Shown piece by piece: positions 35,002-49,931 of a stretch of 64,000 bases of DNA. Origin of the DNA: Nymphaea colorata (taxonomy: Eukaryota > Streptophyta > Magnoliopsida > Nymphaeales > Nymphaeaceae); NCBI RefSeq assembly GCF_008831285.2, contig NC_045146.1:14811149-14875148 (forward strand), written 5' to 3'. Numbering within the stretch: the stretch's first letter is position 1; every line of letters begins with the position of its first letter. The notes below the pieces were generated by a model. That model had not been told where the DNA came from. It saw nothing but the letters and a program-made list of their open reading frames with translations, and ran no database searches. A program made the position numbers and the translations under genes.

Positions 35002-38000
35002 CCGACAGACGTACCTACGAATAACTTCCTCAGGCGTCTTTTTTTCTTTCAGTGCAATTTTTTAATACTGTTGGCTTCGATTCTTGTCTTTCTGCCACTG
35101 TGAGTTGTGGCCATTTGAGCTAAAAGTAACTGGATATGTTAAATATCACACAAATTTGATCATCAGATGTTCTCATCGGCAATGAAATTGCCGAACTCTG
35201 TTCTGTTAATTGATATAAAACATTTTTTTGGGTGTCTGCATTTGTCCTTTATTGGATATTCCTGCCGTTTTATTTTGGTGACGTTTTATTGCTATCTGAA
35301 CTTGGTGTGTTAAACTATCATGAAGTTGTTTGATATGTGGAGCACTTCTGTCACTATGGTGTAACTGGTGCATGTGTTCCGAGAATAGCAGGTGGATCAT
35401 TGCTAGAGCATAATGTTAGTATAACAAGAATGTCTGCATCTATGTCACATGGGTACGGGTACGGGTGCCGGTACTAACAAGAGCTGGCTCTGCATCTGTT
35501 TGGCTACCTGCAAGTACTATTCTGGAACATGGGATTTCATTATATTGGTTGTGGTGATAGCTGGAAGGTATGGGAGCGGCAAATATAGGCCAGCTCTCAT
35601 TTTATTTCTTCACCTGTTTTTTTGAGAGGATTCAGCCCTCACATGAGGAAGCAAATAGACATTCTGGATGCAAAGGCTAAAAAAGGTGAGGGAAGAAAAG
35701 AAGCAAAGAGATCATTGTGAGACACTTCCAGAAGTGTGAGAAGCTGCAGATACACATCTAGGGAGCGGTATGGTGAGAAAAGAAGACAAATGAGTCAATC
35801 TAACAATGACATAGACTATTATAAAAATTAATATTAAATTATTCACGAAGAATCTTACACATATCCACAAAAATATATGGGAAGCAAAGGAGAAATGGAG
35901 AAGCCAGTGGGACATGTTAGAAGGCCCACTGGAAGCCAATGAGAAGCAAGGGAGAGAATCAAGGAGAAGAAATATGCTTATTTTGAAAGGGAGTGGTTCT
36001 TCTGTTCCTCCTGGATGCAAATTTCTTCCATTTTGGATGTTCTCTAGGGAAGTGTGTTTCCTTATTTTTCGGTACTTCCAGTAAAACTATTGTCCAGCTA
36101 CTAAGGCCTTTTGTGTGCATGATTGAACGTCTAAAAGAATAGTTTGTTTTGAAGTAGGGGTAAATCAATCCCATCTCGCGAGTGTTCATGTCTTTTCACT
36201 CTTTGGACTTTCCTTTGTGTCATATGGTGTATTTAGAAGCCAGACATCTTTAATCCATGAATCTGATGTGTCGTACCTTTGTTGATGTGGCCAGATATTC
36301 ATCTTTAAGCCAGAGCATGTTATCTTTATTTGTGGCTATGAATTGTTGAGGCAGTGTAAGGCAAATAGATATTGCACCGCACTGGTAGAAATTTGCCTGG
36401 TGTTGGAGCAAGTGCTGCGCACAGTCTTTCCAGGATTTAGGTTCACCCATATTTTTTCGTGATTTTTCCTTGCCTTCAAGTCTTCTTCTGTTGCTATTTT
36501 GATTATTGCTATATGATATTCAGAAGCAGCATCCGCCATTTTATATCTATGGATTTCAGATTGACTTTGCACAACTTGTGCAATTTCCTGCAATTTGTTC
36601 AGGCATTGAAGAGTCGTTAGACGTTGATATGCATTTTCAATGCGTGTGTTTAAAGAACAAAAAATCCATGCTTCCATCCATCAGGTATCAATCCTCACCG
36701 ATGATTGCATCTATGTGCGATCAAGAATGAAGGAGCTGGAATATGACCATCTTACTATCATAGATGGGCTCTTATTTGTCTGCATTCCTTTCACTGATGA
36801 CATGAAAATTGAAAACATTAAACATTTCACTTGAGTCAGTTTACAATTACCAAGTGGCCTCTACACTTATCTGATCTCAGAGCTGCACGGGGCCTTGAAC
36901 TGGCGTAATCATACAAGGATATCCATTGTCCTGATTCCTGAAAGAGCCAAATGTGAAATGATTTTTTGGTTTTTGAAGATTATGACGGCATACTAGAGAT
37001 AAGGGACTGAAGCAAGTTGTCCAAGCTTCTTATTTGATTGCATTTAGGTGCATGTCAAGTGGCTCTCAAATGGTTGGTTGGTCCAGATGCTGCTGAAAAT
37101 TGCATTAGATTCTTCCATTCTGCATTTATGGTACGTATGACGTGAGGTTTGGTAGCAAGTTGGACTTTAACGTGATGTTGGCGCTCATCCCACATGCATC
37201 CAATCATGTAGACTCCTGATGGGGCGCTATCCTGCAGAAGAACAAAATCTTGTCGACACTGAACGAGTTTTAACTTCTCTTTTATTGAGTGATATCTGAA
37301 GAATGTGCAAAAGCTTTCGAAAGCCATATGGAGCCGACAAAGCTCACCGCCCACCCCACTAATGGCCTTCAAAAAGTTTCTTTTTCCCAACTCAAAACCA
37401 GTAATTGTTGGGGATAGGCGAAACGAGTACGCAATCGATCGTTCATTAGGTGAGGGGATAACGATGGTCCTCTCATTTTCTTATCCATCACTTGAGTGGA
37501 CTTGAATGGGTTATAGTATCGTCGTCTGAGGCATTCTGCTTTCTAGCCAGTAGGATGTATAGATAAGCTCATATCATCCATCTTGCTCTTCCGAATGATG
37601 ACAAAACGATATGGAAGTTGTGGGCGGGAAGGATGCTCGTGACTATTTTCATGAACATAATCATCTTGCCGGTCCGAGATGGAGTGGCGTCTTTTGACCC
37701 AAAACCAGTTATGATAGTGAAGGATGTTACTGTCAGTATCAACTATTGCAGTTGCTTACTGCTATTTCAACATAAAGAAAGGAATTTGATCATCCAGAGA
37801 CCTGGAGCAAGATAGCGGGGACCTCAGTCTGGAGAAGATCACGGAGACAGAGCGTCCTTTCCTTTTAAATCCTTCACATGTATAAGTCATCCGATGGGGG
37901 GAAATGGAGAAAGTCGCATATGGTTGGCAGCCCATGGAGTTTCCCATCCTCTTCTACCCTCAACCTTCTCGAATTGCGGCCCACCTGTTTTAGCCACTAA

Positions 38001-38959
38001 TAACATAAGTTCCAATCATTGCTTGCCTGCTGGATACTCACTGTGGCCCTTGACTGTGTGCGAATGCCCGCGTGCCTTCTCGCGGATTAGGGATTGGAGA
38101 GAGAGAGAGATTTTGGTGCATTCTGCACGTAAACGTGCTTGATTATTCGACATGAATATACCTTTTGTTGCCTATTCCCATCGTGCGTTTGAGTTCTTTT
38201 AACAGCTTAAAAAGAATAAATTCAAGGTGGAGGAGCTTCTTACTCTGCAACTGATCGATTCCTAGTATGATTCTAATGGAAGGAGGTACAGTTGTTGGTA
38301 GAGGATATTTGGCAATTCCAGGTGCCGCTATTGGCAGTATAACCAAGTATACAGAGCACAATCCTCTATTGATATCACAACTCAATGGTTCCATACCAAG
38401 ATACATCTTCTTCTTCTGGTTGAGCGCTACTTTGATGCCAAGCAACCTGCCTAAATCCTTGAAGCCATAAAGCCTTTACGCACCCAAAAGCAAGTAGATT
38501 TGACATATAAGTGCATTTTTGCAGCTTCGCTTTAAGCGTCAACAACACAGCAGAATTGTGGGCTTTTTAATTTTTCAGCTTTTGGGGTTTCATTAATAAT
38601 AAGTGGTTGCGACAACATAGCGATGCTGGAGATTACTGATATATTATTAGATAAGACAAGTAACCATCCAGATGTAGTACATGGTTAGGAACATGCTTCC
38701 TGCAGCATTCTTGAGTGGTCATTGTTGCACGGCATTCAATGATCACCTTCCTCCGGCGATCTTGTGAGGTCCAAGGAGACATGCAGAAAGATGTGGCAAG
38801 GAAGAGAAATAAATCATCATTTCCCAAGGTCGCCCTCGTTCCTTCACTTCGCTCAACATCGACTGGCCCATCCAATTATTTGAGCCTTCGAGTCACAAAA
38901 ACGACAAACATAAATTTTCCACCCTGCCTTATCACACACACTCTCTCTCTCTCTCTTAT
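35002..38959. other. Noncoding region between OEP24 and YUCCA
   Basis: No supportable gene. OEP24 3' UTR presumably occupies the first few hundred bases. A stretch at about 35440-35475 repeats GGGTACGGGT, a phrase common in dispersed plant repeats. Frames at 36336-36677, 37055-37390 and 38143-38445 have no domain I recognise and no matching splice structure. Confidence 0.55.
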
Positions 38960-40667
38960 TCAGATATTTTTCTTGCTGGGCGGAAAGGTGAAATATTTGG
39001 CTTCCTGGTTCCATTGCTGAGCGATATCTTGGGCTACTCTCACGGCGTCCGTTGAAGCTCCAACCAGACCTCGCTTTGTGAAGCCCGCTGCATAGAGGCC
39101 ATTCTCGCCCTTCCAACCATTGGGAAATGGAGTTGTGGGGTAGCCATCTTTTTTGGAGAAGAACTTTCCCTCCTACCAATGGGAAAACAAGGACCAGAAC
39201 ATCAGAAACTTGCAAGAAACTTTTAGCAGGATCCAGATGGGACAGGAGCATGGATTCTTGAATGGGACGGACGTGCTCAGGTCAGCAACTCCAAGGCACT
39301 CGCCATGTGCAGTGGGTTAGCTACTATATATGGACCGCCATAGGTCACACTTTTAAAATTATGGTCATGATGGATCCTTCCCATCTGTGATGGTCCAGTG
39401 CAAATTGCTCTTGCAAAAGAGAAAATTTTGCAAAGCGCACCTTTTCTTTCTCATGATTCAGAAATGCAACCCCCACACTGAATTTTAGTTAAAAACAACA
39501 AAATCTAGGTGTGAATCAGCTGATTTGAATTGAATCAAACCTTTCTATCGGCCATGGGGATTGATTTGGAGGGATATATTGCATATTTTCCTAATCAAAT
39601 CTCTGATTTTCGGACTGATGAATGACTCTATTTCGATCCAGCCGAATCAATGAATCGCTTCTCTTTCCAATTCTACTGGGAAACTGGTTTTGATAACATT
39701 TGGTCCCTCTACAATTTGTCTATTATTCCAAATGAAAGTCTAGTCTCACCTTCTTTTTTTTTTTGATACGTGCCTCACACTTGTTCTCAACTGCCAAAAA
39801 GGGACCTCAAATTAAATATTGTCATGCAGAAAGATGGTAAAAATATTCAATGCCATCCAACTTGTCATTTCTAGTTGAAAAAACGTTCCCACTTTTACAG
39901 AGATGAAAAAGGTCGCTGTCCTTATGTTTACATTGTACCCTTTCTAATGAATTATGAAGTGCAACGGGGACAGTAAAAAGTGAGACCTGTAATAAGAACG
40001 TCGGAAACGTTGACACTTGACACTAATACTTAAGATTGTGGCCAGAAGATGGTCTCTTAGATGGAAATTTCCCTCGCTTCCTTCTTTAATAAATTAAGAT
40101 GCGGATTCCAATTTCTATCTCATGGAACGCCCCTTTGAAAATTGAAAGATTAGCCACACATTCAGTTGGCATGTTTTTCTGTCAGTTTTCGATTTCCGTT
40201 TCAGTCTCACAGGTCGGTTGATAAGCTTATATATAGAAAAAGACGTTCTAGTTTGAACTTTGAAGAAATAAATGTCAGATTAATTAATCTTCAGTAATCA
40301 CGTTTGAGAGTAGAGACTACAGACACTGTTGTTGGAACACTAGACAAAGTTCATTCAAGCTTTTTCTAAATAGCGATGTGCTTTTGGATCATGCGTAAAA
40401 TGCAGATGAAAAACTGAGATATATCTCAAGAGGAAAAACGATGGTTCTTTTTATCGACCTATGATTTTAAGTATCACGAATTAGGAATGATTTTCTCACC
40501 ATGAGCCACATGGGTACGTTGCTTCTATAGCCCGTTGCTAATATTATTGAATCGTACTCTTCTTCCCTCCCGTCCACAAACTTTGCACCTTTTGGAGTTA
40601 AGCTCTCCAAACCCGGCACCACCTGCATCCAAATGGTAATCAATACATATTTAATTTTCTCTCTCTC

Positions 40668-40698
<31 letters not shown>

Positions 40699-42275
40699 AA
40701 AGTAGCAGTAGTGATGACGTTTTCTGACCTTAATGTGGCCGGATTTTATCTTTGCAAGTGTACCAACATCTAGCACCGGCGTCTTCCCTGAAGTAAACTT
40801 CAATTCTAGTGGCCCCATCTCCGGTCTTTTCATTCCCAATCTTGCGGTATCTCCCAGTATGAACCTTGATAAGAAAAGCAAAACTCTATCAGCCACTCTC
40901 AACGGGATCCATCTCAACAACCACGCCGACAGACCAAATGTAGATCTCCCCATGATGTCCCTCGGCAGAACGTGCACCTTCAACAAACCAAAAAAATGGC
41001 AACCATCAGTCTTTTAGTTGCAGAGCACCACAAAAAGCAATGAGAGCGAAGGTAGAGCTTTAAAACAAACATCAAATCAAGCACTGAAGACCGCTCATAA
41101 CCGGAGTTGTACACGGCCAGAAATGACGGGTCTGGTTCTGCTGGCAGCTGCCTGTCTACAGGTGCGCGCAGCAGGAGAAATTAGGACGCCTTGTGCTCCA
41201 AATTGGAGCACCATTAGAACTGATTTTCGAGTCTCCTGTGTTCTAAACAACTAAAGAAGACGAGCCCACTGGTACCAGCGTGAGTCAAACACCCACAATA
41301 GCCTCTGCTTCTTATTTACTTGGCTCCCCATTAACGTAAGTAAATGTAAGAGTTAAGGATGAATGCCATATGTTCTTATCTTTTTACACAAATGAAAACG
41401 ACTAAACGAGTCCTCGCTCAAAGCTGTCAGGTACCTTTCCAAAGTAGTTTGGACTACATGCAATCGAAATTCAGTTGAAAACACGCTGGAAAATAAAAAA
41501 AGAAATGGTTCGAACTTTTCTGTTCGATCATCCATATCCTTCAATTCATAAACCTACAGCTTAGAAAATATAAAAAAGAAAATCTTTGTTTTTCTATCAT
41601 ATATACAGATCGTATTTATCAGAGAGAACTTACAGTGTTGCGAACCACCATGGTTGCACGGGCACCACTGTCACACAGATCCAGGCAGACTTCCATGCCT
41701 GAATTCCCGCACCCCACGACCAACACCTTTTGTCCCTGAAACTCCCACCCGCTCTTGTACTGACTCGTGTGGACGATTCTTCCTTGGAACTCTTCTATCC
41801 CCGGGATGCTCGGAACCGCCGGGTCGGCATTCTCGCCGGTGGCAACCACCAACCACCGGCAGATGAACTCCCCTCCGGCGGCAGTCTTCAGCTTCCAAAA
41901 GCCAGTTCCGGCGTCGAATTCCGCAGACGTCACGCACTCGCCGAATCTTGGACGAATACCAAACTGCTGAGCGTAGGTTTCGAGGTAGTGGATGAACTGC
42001 TCCTTGGTGGGGTAGAGGGGGAAGTCGGAGGGAAAGGGGAGGTGAGGGAGCTGGCAGAAGAACTTGGGGAGGTGAAGCCGGAGACGGTCGTAGGTCTTGA
42101 GGTTCCACAGGGAGGCTATGCAGTTCTCCCTCTCAAGGACGAGGTAGGGAACGCCTTGACCTTTCAAGCATGCAGCCGTCGCCAGGCCGGAAGGGCCGCT
42201 GCCCACGATCACTGGGCCCGGCACGTACACGCGCCTCGGCTCGGCCTCGGCCTTCTTCATTTCACTACCGCTCAT
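38960..42275 (-). CDS. YUC: Indole-3-pyruvate monooxygenase, YUCCA family
   Basis: A flavin-containing monooxygenase that converts indole-3-pyruvate to indole-3-acetic acid, the rate-limiting step of the TAA/YUC auxin pathway. It uses FAD, NADPH and O2. Four exons, all phase-0 junctions: 42275-41634 (214 aa), 40977-40729 (83 aa), 40622-40500 (41 aa) and 39172-38960 (70 aa plus TGA), giving 408 aa, the normal length. Motifs: FAD-binding GSGPSG (25-30), ATGEN (145-149), FMO signature [11 protein letters not shown] (163-173), NADPH-binding GCGNSG (188-193), LATGY (325-329) and C-terminal [23 protein letters not shown]. The ATG at 42275 is the first Met of the frame and opens a short hydrophilic N-terminus as in other YUCCAs. 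Introns are 656, 106 and 1,327 bp; intron 2 carries a CT/CA microsatellite. The paralogue number is not assigned. Confidence 0.95.
40661..40699. repeat. (CT)n-(CA)n microsatellite in YUCCA intron 2
   Basis: CT repeats followed by about 20 bases of CA repeat, inside a 106-bp intron. It fills over a third of the intron. Confidence 0.9.
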
Positions 42276-42397
42276 GGCCGTGGCCCATGGAACTTGGAAT
42301 TTGGAATCCTTGAGCTGTGCCTGTTGCTGGCTGGATAGAGAACTAAACAGGCGGCGACCGAAGGGGATGTATAGGTCCAAGGAGCTTGGGATCTTGA

Positions 42398-42406
42398 AAT
42401 TTATAA
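42398..42406 (-). promoter_or_regulatory. Candidate TATA box of YUCCA
   Basis: The minus strand reads CTTTATAAAT here, about 125 bases upstream of the ATG at 42275, a plausible core-promoter distance. The call rests on motif and position only. Confidence 0.45.
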
Positions 42407-45400
42407 AGGGAAAACAGAAGGAAGAACTTGTAACGATGAGAAGGGAGAGAGGAGGCTTTATTCTGCTCTTAGAACGAGAAGGGCATGCATTTATGTATCA
42501 TACACAACCAGGGCATCCACCAGAGGCGGAGGATAGATCCATGTGGATGCAGGCGTCTGGCATGTGGAGCCCGAATGACGGAGCAGGGAAGATGCTGCCC
42601 TTCCTTGGTCCCACTCCCGCCTGACGCACGTTAAAGCTGCTGCTTACATCATCGTTGAAATGAAATCTCTTCCTTAAAATGGTGGCCATGTTGGAGAATT
42701 TTCCGCTGTGATTCGACACATTAAACGTTTTACCATGTTAATTAATGTCTGTCTTCAACGGTGCAATGGCGCAGATTTGGATCAGCTAAATAAATACAGT
42801 TTGCAATTTGCATAGAGATTTATTGTTCTTTTAGATGAAACTTGCTGTTTGTTGGCCATAAACTACTAGATCAATCACTCGGGCAGTTGGCTGCTGATCT
42901 GAACTGGAACCTTATACGACCATTGTGGGAGGGCCCATTTCTAAATGAAAAACTGGAAGGGTTGTACTGGTTACTACAACGCGCAACCAAATTTTCTTCT
43001 GAACTCCTTCTTAGATGAAAGCCACACTCTTTTACGAAAGATAACTCGGTCTGTATACAAAATGAACTAAATCAGGACCGGAGACAAATGGTGGTTTCAA
43101 AAATTTTAAAATCTCTGTTTCTTTGGAAAACTGAAGTTTATAAATGATAATGAACAGTTCTTAAGATTCCAAGAATAGCAATGCGTCTCCCTTAAAACCT
43201 GGCTCCCCGTTAAACATTTCTGGGGCTTCTCATTTTTGTCCTTATAGGGGGCTTTTTTAAAACATTATTTCACTATGCTTTGTTGACTGACCCAAACAGT
43301 TTCACTTTGTTCGGCCCTCAAACATGAAATCTCCTTCATGCCGCTAGCACAAGGCAGAGTGTAGAAACTCAGTTTCCAATATCTCTTCCCCGCTGCATGC
43401 TTGTTCACTTTATTGTTCCTAAATTCAGGTGAAGTACTAGTTCAAGCTTATACAAAATAAAGTAAAGCCTACGAGAAAATACCCTCACTTAGTAGCAAAG
43501 AACATGGTTTCACCTCCCAGATCCAAAACCAAATTCCATGACAGTAGTTTGGCTCAACCAAAACCTCTCTCCCTCTCTCTCTTTCTCTCGGATAATCGGT
43601 GGCTTTGTTTTCCTGTTTCAGTGGCGGTATTTCCATTTCTGATTTTGAGCTGAACCAGGTCTGTGACCTGTATTTTGCTCCACTATCCTGCTGGGTTTTG
43701 AAATGTTGAAGAACTAACTCTCTCTCTCTCTCTCTCTATTACCAGCCTCAGCCAAGTGTCAGTTCAAAGTTGGTTCAATGCATTCTACTTGACTAGGACT
43801 CAACGAAACCAAACTTTCTCCAATATCTAGGCTGAGGTTTGGAATTCGTGGACAAAGTGTTTGGATGGATTCGAGTTGGGGTTTTCAGTAGCGTGCCCCA
43901 TAGGGCACTATCATGGGAGGAGGGAGGGCCCCTTCCGTAACGTGCCTGGGGCCACCTCTTTTTCATGATAGAAACTGCCTGCAAGGCCCCGTTGTTTCAT
44001 TTCTTTCATTTGTGGTTTCATTAGCAATAGTCAGTCAAGCTTTGGGTATCATGAGGTAGAGAACAAGTTATCTGACAACAAAAGAGCTTATTACAGAAGC
44101 AGCAGGCATAAAGAACATGCCAGCGTTGGTTGAAAGTTTATGTTGAAGTTGGATCCTTAGAATTAGGAGCTGCACAGAGCAGCAAAACAGATAAACAGAG
44201 CGTGGCATAATTTAGCTACAGCCGCCCATTAGCATTACAGAGGTTGTTGGAACTATTGATAAGACAAAACTGGCAACCATCCTGGTCTTCCAATAGAAAT
44301 ACGTCTCAATTTCTTTCAAATAAAATAGCTTCTGTTGTGAACTGTCAAGTTGATGATGATCTTCCGTTTGTCATGCCATGGGCAACATTCAAGTGAACAG
44401 AGAGGGATCTCCTTCACTACCAATCTCTAATCCGTAGCCACTTATTAGGATTGCAGATACAACTACAGAACCATAAACCAAAAAGCCAGTGAGTAAGCAG
44501 AAACCTTTTTATGGGCATTTGGATGACTTCAAATCAATTACAAGATGCTGGACATTTGTGATGGAGAACCATAACCAAACTCAAAGCATCATTGGCTGAC
44601 TGCTGGTCCCGGTAGAATATCACCATCCATGGTTAATCCAGTAACAGGTAAAGGCACAAAGGGGAGAGCAGAACTAGTGCCTTATCTCACTCCATGACAC
44701 CATGTGTCTCTTCACGTGCCCTCACGTGAACAGTAGACCAACGCCCATCTTCATCAGTGACGAGGCATTCATGTATTTCATAGAATGGGGATGTTGGTCT
44801 TTCTTATTTTCCATTTTCTTCTTAAATTCTCAATACTGCGATCACCCTGGGCTGAAACCCAGATGCCCTGGGCCTATAATGCACCACATATGTTGCTGTC
44901 TTGCTGATATCGATGATCTCTCTACTACACGATTGGGCGATTACAAAAGTGGAGATCCGATAAGTCTCTAGAGCTGTCTTGTTTAGTTCTCCAAGGAAAT
45001 CGTTAACGACTCAGCCCCAATTGGGATGTTCTGTAATAATTGGAGGTAGGCCACTAGAAACCGACGGTTCCCAAGTGGAAGAAAAGAAAGGGATGCCACC
45101 AAGTACATATCATGGGGTGTGGTGTCCCTCCAGTGTAAGTGCATGGGGATTATAAAAAAAAAAAAAAAGGAGCTGGTGCTATCTTTGATGAGGCATCAAC
45201 AACCGTTCCGGTTGTGGACTTCCTGGGGCTTCATTTTCTGGTTAGCATCTTGGTTGTTAGACGTCACACTCTCAGTTATGTTCTCAGCAATCCATCCCTT
45301 TCCTATCTCGCAATCAACTTGTAAGCAAATTCTCTCTTTCTTTGTATCAAGTAAGAAGTGTCTTTTTAGCATGTCTCTTATTCCATTCTCATTCTCATTG

Positions 45401-45960
45401 GCACTACTCTTCTACATGAGTACAAGAATCTATCGACATATTCAGTTACCAAGATCTCATAATAATTAGATTAAAGTCTTGCTTGTCACCCCACTTTATC
45501 AACAATGAATTATATCCTGGCCATTGTCACGTCAATTGATTCGAGAAATGAATATGAGAAAGGATACGTGTTGATATAATATTGATGTAATCCATCATTA
45601 TCTGCAGCGGACAAGTCCTCAAAATTCAGGGTTCCAAAAATGCGATGTCGAAAATTGAGACATATCTCACATGGGCACGACCAAGATTAGCACATGGAAG
45701 AATAAGGTTACCTCTTAATAATGTGTTAGTGGTGCCTAATATGCCAAAACATGTGACATCGATGAGCCAGTTGACTAAAGACGTGTTTCTCTTTTGAATT
45801 TGATGCTGATTTGTGATGAATGACAAACTGCTGCACATAGTGGTAGGAGGAAGGGGAACTAGCACCGGCGACCTATATGCGCTTGGTCCTAGAAAGAAAG
45901 TGTTATGTTCGACTTCCTTTAGGTCGGCCTGTCAGGATGGCGGGGTAGGACGTGTGGCAT
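42407..45960. other. Noncoding region upstream of YUCCA
   Basis: No supportable gene. The first kilobase or so is presumably the YUCCA promoter. CT-rich tracts occur at about 43564-43590 and 43717-43738, and a long A run at about 45152-45167. Frames at 44702-44971 and 45119-45469 have no recognised domain. Confidence 0.55.
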
Positions 45961-45964
45961 CTAA

Positions 45965-46345
45965 GGCTGTACACAAGTCAAGTTGAGCTTGAACCCAGTC
46001 AGCTCGACTCGATTCAACTCATATATTGGTCGGTTCGAGCTGTACAAAGTCAGTTCGAGCTCGACTCGATAGACTGAGTCATGGCACGAGCTCAATTTCG
46101 TTTACATTTTTTTACCAACTCCCCATTTGACTTGATCCTCTTTCCTTAGTCTTAAGATTAGAAATCACAAAAAAAAAATAGACAACCTAGATTAATGGAG
46201 TTTACTCGAGTATAATTGAGTGAGTCTGAGTTCCTATAACTTGAATTTGGCTCATTTATACGCTCGAATTAATTTTCAGCTCCACACTTTTGTTGTTTAC
46301 AAATGAGTCGAGCTCAACCAAACAAGCCTGAGTTTGCTCTGACTC
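45965..46345. repeat. Dispersed element of the CGAGCTCAACTCG type
   Basis: Contains GTTCGAGCTCGACTCGATAG, ATTGAGTGAGTCTGAG and ATGAGTCGAGCTCAACC. It shares the GAGTCGAGCTC vocabulary with 24829-25290 and 53484-53884. The ends are not resolved. Confidence 0.45.
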
Positions 46346-49300
46346 GTTGAATAGTGGCATCAACATTTAGGTTATCACCATGGTCAAGTTATAAGCTTCA
46401 AGAATATATGATAAGAATGCCACCATGGCATCTTCAGCCAGGCAACTGTACTTATCGAAGTTGTCAGATAAGGTGTACGTATTGAATACGTTAATTTCAT
46501 TTCTAGTGATGCACATTGTGATGGACTGTTTGGCGAGATGCATTTTTGTGGGGGCTGGTTCCCATTACTTGGTTCAAGAAATTTAGATTTTGTGTTAATG
46601 ATTGACAAATGTGTTGGATTTGTCCATTGAAGCACATTTCGGACTGTGCCAGACTTTCAAATATTTTCGTAAGATAAGTCTGGCGCAATTTCAAAGGCAC
46701 ATAAAAAAATTTCAAACTAATGAAAAAGGAGAACTTAATACTCTATACGCTTGCTCGTTATCTTGCTGAAAGTGGGCTCCAACACTTGAAGGCCTGCCCG
46801 AAAATTCATGTACAAAAATAGCCTAGCAGAACTCCAGCATTGATCTATCACTTAGCCTTAACCTTATCATTCTTATGCCTACGTTTTCTCATGGTGCTGC
46901 ACTGTCAAGGGTGGCTTTCATCAAACATGACATGCAATCTCAACAAAATTTATGGACTATCAAAAAGGGTTACTGGAAAAAGGGGTTGAAACTCCAGTTT
47001 GCATAAAAGAACCAAAATCGCTTATCATAACAATAGATGAGTATTAAACCTCAGGGTTAGGCAGTGCAAATACAAGCAGAAAATGATTCTTTCCTTCGCT
47101 TCCCTTTTTGAGAGGATTTTACCTTGTCCACACAGAAAAGGACCACACTGAACAAATGATCGACTTAAGGACAAATATTGTGACTATTGGAATAAGCTGG
47201 CTATGTGCAGAGAGCAAAAAAGAAGTACCCTCTCTCAGCACCTCTCTATCTCTTTTCCTCTTTCTGAACTATGGTATTTGATTATCTTTTTGAAAACTCT
47301 TGAAACCAGATGATTGGGGCTTCGTTAAGTTCGAGACTACCACTGCCCGATATCAGAAAAAACACGAACGAAAATCTTAGTCTCCCTTCAGATTTTCTTG
47401 TTTAAGGAGTTCCTTTTGTTTGTATGTGTATTACATCCAAATTGTTTACATGTCGCATGTTTCTCCTTAGAAATAGGATAACAAATCCAGACATCTTTTA
47501 TATTTGGCAAGTGAATTCGTATTTACCATTGGCATGTGCATCTTTAACAGAGTTTGCTAGACATTCATCCTTACCGCCTTTTGCTTTCAGCTTTGTAACC
47601 ATATTTGGCATGCTCACCAAATCGGAACTCTGGATTACTAGGAGGTTCATTATTCATTTGCTTAAAATGAAAATGAGTAAGACATTTGGTCGTAAGACGA
47701 ACAAACTAAGGGAACATAATGAACCCAACCTGCCCAAACAAGGTGAATATCAATTTTGATGTGTTTGGTCTCTTAGACATGCAAATGTCCGCATGAGATG
47801 GGATGTAGTATTGAAATAAGTACTTGAGCCCCTTTCTTCTCCATAAAAACGATATGCATCAGATGGGCATCATGGCACTTGGTGGAATACACACAAAGCA
47901 ATCTTAAAGTGCCCAACGGTTGTAAAGACACATAGTTTTACTAAAAAATTTATATAACCACATTTCCCCATCTCCCCGACCACCTCTCAAGAGATGCCAA
48001 AACTAAAAAAGTGCCTTTACCAAGTTCGGCGTGACTTGAGAAGAGAATAAGTGTCTTCCAACATCAATGGAGTTTGGATTGAAGCGCAAGAAGAAACCTC
48101 AATAACAACTTAATAAAGGACAGGTTGCGATAGGCTACAGAAAGAACCTTTTGATTGGTATTAGTACCTTCAAATGCGCTAAATTTATCACAAAAAAGCT
48201 TTTCAACTGCATCTACAAATATCCACAACTTCAGGTAAGTTTCCATGCATGTTAAACAGAACAGATTCAAAATGGAAAGGTATGTAGCATTTTTCTATTC
48301 TAACTGGAGCTACTTTTTCTCCAAGAGGCTTCGCCATGATATTCAAACGCTTCTCGTCTTGAGAAGCCTTAAGTCGAATAAAAAACATTAGAAAGTAATA
48401 GCGATCGAAGGTTCCCATCAAAATCAACTGAAAGTTGGAACTTCACTTTTGTCTGCTTTCTTTTTCCCTTTGTTGAATCGCCATAGAAGGGCAATCATGA
48501 AACATAACCACACACACAGATAAATGTATAATAGACCTGACCACTGAGTTACATATCAAGGGTGATATGACTAATGATAGAAAACATTTATTATATTTAT
48601 GATTGATATTATCTCTCAGTCATCGAATTGATGTACTGCACATAAAGATTAAAACCATGTCAGAGTTCAAATCAGAAAAAGAATATGTCAAAAGGAAAAA
48701 CTCAGTCTCCAGTGGCAGAGGTTCAAAATTTTCTCAGGTCCTTCAACACAAGACAGGGAGAAACAATGCTAGGAAGAGACTGCTCAGATATGAAAAGGAA
48801 ATCCTAAAACCATAACAATTTAATCCCATGAAAGCGTGAAGAGGCAGGGCTATATATAGGCACTAACATTTGATGTTTTGGATCCAACCATGTTATTAAC
48901 AACAGTAAGCTTACGTAGTTCCTCGACTTACTTGATTTGCAGTTAGTGTCATACTAGGAACACTGGTTTCCATGATTTTGTGCATATAAATTTGTCACTA
49001 GTAGAATGGACTACCTTTGTTCAGTAAACAACCAAAATTCATTGACATTCGTGTACCAAAATTTATTTATGACACCATTGTATTTTTTTAGCGTCAGATG
49101 AGCATCTTCGTCATTGTTATGATCACTTTCGGGTCCTCTCTTGGATTGTACCAGTGAGCACATAATGCATGTCGTACAATCTTCATATTCATGTCTTATG
49201 AATCTAATGTACTTGTTTTATATGTTTCAATATGAATTGAAACTCAAAAGTTCCATTGATTTTTTAACTTAGATATCCAACACCATTAGAAAGAGAGGTG

Positions 49301-49892
49301 CCACCTGAAGCTTAGTTAAATTTCTCTAGGACATTTCGACCCATCCCTCTTCAGTCTAAATCAAAATCTCAAATGTCCTTCCCCTTAAGCTAGATAAAAT
49401 ATCCATCTCTGAATTTATATGTCAGTAAGGCAACGATTGAAGAAAAAAAAAAGGAAAAATAAAAATACAATTAATTCACAGAAAACAAAAGAAACTATTC
49501 TAGTTTCCTTGAACCCTTTGTACTCGTATCTACACAGAGACTGGATTATAGTACACTGTTGCTGCTTACCTCCTCCTCCTCCGCCACCCCTTCCCCCTTC
49601 TCTCTCTCTCTCTCTCTCTCTCTCAAGTCGCTTGCGTTGCCTTGTCACTTGAAGTAAACGAATTAAATTGGAACTTGTACAGACTCAATGCCGCTCAAAC
49701 CATTTCCAGTTCGATATCACAAATACATACTTTAGAACTATTGTACGGTGGAGTGCGTTCTAGGCTGTAATTAAGCCAAAGGATACAATTAAAAATGCAG
49801 TCAGTCTTATAAATTCACAGAAAGAGAAAAAGGAAACTATAATCCCCTAGAACCCTCTTTACTCTCACCTGCAGACACACTGCATGGTAGTG

Positions 49893-49931
<39 letters not shown>

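Noticed and set aside
38143-38470. Overlapping plus and minus frames resembling retroelement fragments
   Set aside because: No integrase, protease or reverse-transcriptase motif could be found, and no flanking LTR pair.
42276-42380. 35-residue upstream extension of YUCCA exon 1
   Set aside because: It opens with TTG, not ATG. The first ATG is at 42275 and gives the normal family length.
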